The notes beneath the pieces were generated by a model that made no database searches, was not told the DNA's origin, and worked only from the letters and a program-made list of their open reading frames with translations. DNA of 10,408 bases from Larix sibirica (taxonomy: Eukaryota; Streptophyta; Pinopsida; Pinales; Pinaceae). Positions 8,021-10,408 of the stretch are shown piece by piece (the stretch's first letter is position 1; each line of letters starts with the position of its first letter). A program made the position numbers and the translations under genes. Location: contig NWUY0300039915.1 of the NCBI GenBank assembly GCA_004151065.3, positions 7,145-17,552 of the forward strand. The letters run 5' to 3'.

Positions 8021-9239
8021 TGACTTTTGATTTTATCATATGACATATTTATCACCTCATCTTTGGGTTGATTTACTTGACAACCGATACTCATATGATC
8101 GGTTCATTCTTTAATCCACTATTTTGAATCCATCGTGTTAGGATCATGGTTTCATCTTGATTATTCTTCGATTCTTATATTGGGTTGATGATTTCTTTTA
8201 CTCATGCCTTATGATCCATATCAGATCGGCTATGCATTTTGCTTCATTTTATCTTGTCTCCAAGTCACCACTTCTGGATGATCATATACTTGTAACAACC
8301 TCCCCAACGTCTCCATTTTCTAAATTTCAACAGTCGGGAGTTAGGAGTTTATTTTATAGTTAAATTTTAAATCTCGATTTTGCGACTCCGATGTTAGTAG
8401 AATTCAGAAGTCAACGTGAAAAAAGTTTATTTAAGCTTGTCGAATTCCCTATTAGGATTTTTCTGTTTCGGGAGTCGTTAGTCAAGGGAGCTATTTGCAA
8501 CGCTCAACTTTCAATCTCGACTCCCGACTCCCAACTTTTCCTATTCATTTTTGGAATTCGGAAGTCGGGGTGTTATTAATTGTTATATCAATTTCCTCCC
8601 AGATCCTGACTTTAACAGTGCCGACTTGTTGATCCTGACTTTGACAGTGTCGACTTTTTGACCTCGACTTTGGCATGGTCGATATTGCAAACCTGGAGAC
8701 TTTTTATAATTTTTCTAATTGGTATTTCAGGACCACGTTTTTCACATTGAATTGACATGATCTATATGAGTATTGTTTGACTCTATGGTATGATATCTCG
8801 AGACATGATTATTATAGGCATTCCACTCTTATACATGATGTTTCGATGATTAATTAGTTGCATCATTTAGCTGATCCTTCTTCTGCATCTTTGACATCAT
8901 TTCGATTATTCCCATTTTTGTTGATCTCTAACATGTATTTTTTATTTGGATTTGGTTGAGTTGGTTCCATGCTATTGGTGGATTACCATGTTACGCTTCA
9001 CATTTCCCCACCTAGATTTGGTCTTCGTTGCATAAACTGATTATTAATGATGATGGATGGTTATTACCTTTTTGTTTTGGGATTTTGATTGATCATTTGA
9101 TTTCACTCGTCATGATTCTAGATATTGCATTGATTTAATATTCAAATCTTATTTCTACATTTACATATCTAGAATCATGATACTTTGTAAATAATGTTTT
9201 TTTTTAGTTTGTTTGTTTAGGCTAGTTTAATATTTTGGA
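8021..9239. other. Non-coding part of copy B, with the LTR-like motif-rich block
   Basis: Counterpart of 4530-5719. The motif-rich block runs from TGTAACAACCTCCCC at 8291 to about 8718, followed by TTGGTATTTCAGG at 8719. The GGACGAA box of copy A reads GGATGAT here, so it is not conserved. GACTCC and GGAGTCG motifs mostly persist (for example GACTCCCGACTCCC near 8519-8532). Open stretches at 8157-8363 and 8391-8579 (+) have no recognisable product. Confidence 0.5.
8603..8688. repeat. Three diverged 29-bp tandem repeats (copy B)
   Basis: Units at 8603-8631, 8632-8660 and 8661-8688 are the counterparts of 5110-5195. Units one and two are more alike here than in copy A; both start ATCCTGACTTT. 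Confidence 0.78.
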
Positions 9240-9240
9240 N
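9240..9240. other. Ambiguous base at an abrupt sequence junction
   Basis: The single N sits exactly where copy B of the duplicated unit ends and the N-terminal TNP2 fragment begins. To the left, the sequence matches the end of copy A at 5719. To the right, TGTTGGAAATGTGGAGTC matches the inside of the TNP2 gene near 4269. Four bases (TGTT) after the N fit both sides, because copy A also has TGTT after 5719. The site could be an assembly join or a true microhomology junction. Confidence 0.8.
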
Positions 9241-9390
9241 TGTTGGAAATGTGGAGTCACATGGTAACAGTTGACTTAATAATGCTAATAACTCAGCTAC
9301 ACTCTCATTTTTCCAACCATGCACCACTTGCAAGTTAATAATTTGAAGGATTGTTGTAAAATGAATTAACTTGCAATTATCATACATAGG
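9241..9390. repeat. Third, partial copy of the TNP2 segment at 4268-4420 and 7756-7912
   Basis: About 150 bases, beginning TGTTGGAAATGTGGAGTCA, match the TNP2 segment at 4268-4420 in copy A and the counterpart in copy B, at lower identity than A and B have to each other. Beyond about 9390 the match weakens and the sequence follows the normal TNP2 N-terminal path. Confidence 0.8.
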
Positions 9391-9756
9391 TTTTAAAGCA
9401 TCCTCCACCCTCATTCAACATTCTATCAACTTCAAAAGCTTCGTCTAACATTGTTTCCTCTTCAACTATGTTTGATGCCACTTCATCTATTTTGGTGCAT
9501 CTTCATCTCTCATGCTATGCAATTTTATCATATCTTCATAATAATTATGATCCCAAGGGATTACACCACTATGCCTATATCTTATCATATGTAGATAAAT
9601 CACACTTTTGTTTCTAACCTTTCCATTAATACAATCATTACATGGACATGGATATTTGTATAGGCCCTTCTCATTGGCTATTCTCCCATCATATGAATGG
9701 TATTCATCTATTGTCAACCTTCGACCTTGATCCATATTTGATGTTCTACATTGCAA
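9241..9756 (-). pseudogene. N-terminal TNP2 fragment with Transpos_assoc domain
   Basis: On the minus strand an open frame from 9756 to 9487 (89 residues) carries the N-terminal transposase-associated domain of plant CACTA elements: MDQGRR at residue 8, a Cys cluster YPCPCNDCINGKVRN near residues 36-50, and then VIYLHMIRYRHSGVIPW. The Met at 9735 fits the family's usual MDxxR start better than the Met at 9756. After a stop and frame change near 9487, an acidic linker (VASNIVEEETMLDEAF) follows. Another frame change leads to EDALKPMYDNCKLIHFTTIL and SVAELLALLSQLLPCDSTFPT, where the TNP2 match breaks off at the N. This fragment lacks the TGA that copies A and B carry after LAL. It is a broken gene without the catalytic core next to it. 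Confidence 0.85.
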
Positions 9757-9836
9757 TATTAATATGATATGTTAATTAATAAATCTCAAATAATTTATAT
9801 AGTACAAAGGCACAAAATCAGCTACGTTGGTGTTAA

Positions 9837-9962
9837 CAACAACACCATTCTCAAGGAACTAAACTAGTCTGCAACAATATAGGTGAAGGTAAAGTCTACA
9901 ACAAAAAGGAAGGGGTACAAAGATTTTATTGTGGAAAACCAGGGCACATCATGCAGTTGTAG
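9837..9962 (+). pseudogene. Decayed gag zinc knuckle of an LTR retrotransposon
   Basis: A forward frame of 41 codons between stops at 9834-9836 and 9960-9962 reads SQGTK, then KKEGVQRFYCGKPGHIMQL. The FYCGKPGHIM core matches the CCHC zinc knuckle (C-x2-C-x4-H-x4-C) found at the end of gag, most often in Ty1/copia elements. The knuckle binds retroelement RNA in the virus-like particle. The first Cys is replaced by Arg (9921-9923), and the last Cys position is the stop TAG (9960-9962). The Gln/Asn- and Lys-rich lead-in is typical of the linker before the knuckle. No protease, integrase or polymerase follows, so it is an isolated relic. A chance match is possible but unlikely given the eight conserved core positions. 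Confidence 0.6.
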
Positions 9963-10265
9963 AGACATAGCTAATATTGGATCAATAGGTAAGAGATAAA
10001 GGAGATAAAAAGAAAATATCCTACTAACAACTAGTTGAAGTAAGACTACTACTTGCTTAGAGAAAGGAACTCATAGATCGGACTTGTTATGATACTGGGA
10101 ATAGAAAAAGAGCAACTCAAACTAACTTGTCTCAACTAATAATACTATAACTAGAACAAAGACTCCTACTAAACAAATAGAAGAAAGATGTGACTACTTT
10201 TGCTAACAAGACAGACTTCTGAAGCTAATAGAAATAAGTACTAAGTACTATGTAGAAATCACTGA
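9963..10265. other. Unassigned stretch after the gag relic
   Basis: A-rich forward strand with many stops and no recognisable retrotransposon pol or host gene. It contains a small inverted repeat, AGTACTAAGTACT, near 10236-10248, and the half-unit GAAGCTAATAGAAATA at 10221-10236, which resembles the array that follows. Confidence 0.5.
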
Positions 10266-10347
10266 GATTGATGCAGCTAATAGAAATAGCTCAGATTGAT
10301 GCAAATAATAGAAATAAATCAGGTTGATGCAACTAATAGAGAACTCA
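10266..10347. repeat. Three tandem repeats of about 28 bp
   Basis: Units at 10266-10293, 10294-10321 and 10322-10347 share GATTGATGCAnCTAATAGA and an ending TCA, with the third shortened by two bases. A related half-unit lies at 10221-10236. The array is non-coding as far as I can see and may continue in a diverged form toward the window end. Confidence 0.8.
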
Positions 10348-10408
10348 AACTTAGACTTATAGGAGAAAAGTATCAAAATTCTTGATTGCTAAGAGAAACT
10401 GTGTGAAA

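Larger units (their letters stand above)
6393..9239. repeat. Duplicated 2.8-kb unit, copy B
   Basis: This is the same-orientation copy of 2920-5719. The left edge is abrupt, at about 6385-6395, where the sequence changes from unmatched spacer to the TNP2 linker. The right edge is TTTAATATTTTGGA, directly followed by an N. Copy B is slightly longer because of small insertions, including about 20 bases near 9013-9035. Confidence 0.93.

Noticed and set aside
1846-9756. A complete CACTA element with CACTA termini and 3-bp target duplication
   Set aside because: I could not find a matching pair of CACTA/TAGTG ends around the transposase pieces; the termini are lost, outside the window or too diverged.
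10266-10347. CRISPR array
   Set aside because: The repeats are directly adjacent without spacers, diverged, and in a plant-type transposon setting.

Overview
This window looks like transposon-rich, AT-rich intergenic DNA from a seed plant. The evidence is a CACTA-type (En/Spm) TNP2 transposase with its plant-specific companion domains (Transpos_assoc, DUF4218, DUF4216), plus a plant-like LINE tail and a trace of a retrotransposon gag. The style of the LINE tail and the decay and nesting of the elements would fit a large genome such as a conifer, but the species cannot be fixed from sequence alone. I see no intact gene, no tRNA or rRNA and no CRISPR array.

Layout: positions 2-361 (+) hold the decayed C-terminal end of a LINE reverse-transcriptase polyprotein. 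Positions 362-1797 hold nothing I recognise. Positions 1846-4529 (-) hold a nearly colinear but dead TNP2 transposase (copy A): catalytic core, DUF4218, DUF4216 and an acidic tail that ends inside three 21-bp tandem repeats. Positions 4530-5719 are non-coding DNA on the 5' side of copy A, including a block of about 425 bp rich in GACT/AGTC motifs with an LTR-like start. Positions 5720-6392 are a spacer found only once. Positions 6393-8020 (-) hold a second dead TNP2 core (copy B), and 8021-9239 repeat the non-coding block. A single N at 9240 marks an abrupt junction. Positions 9241-9756 (-) hold the N-terminal part of a TNP2, including the Transpos_assoc domain. Positions 9837-9962 (+) hold a decayed gag zinc knuckle, and 10266-10347 hold a short tandem array.

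The main story is a duplicated unit of about 2.8 kb (2920-5719 and 6393-9239) that joins a TNP2 fragment to LTR-like DNA. Both copies carry the same stop codons and the same frameshift, so the transposase was dead before the duplication. The N-terminal fragment at 9241-9756 does not share one of these stops, so it belongs to a different and less damaged lineage. I found no support for a new functional system; the interest lies in how the mosaic arose and whether the N junction is real.
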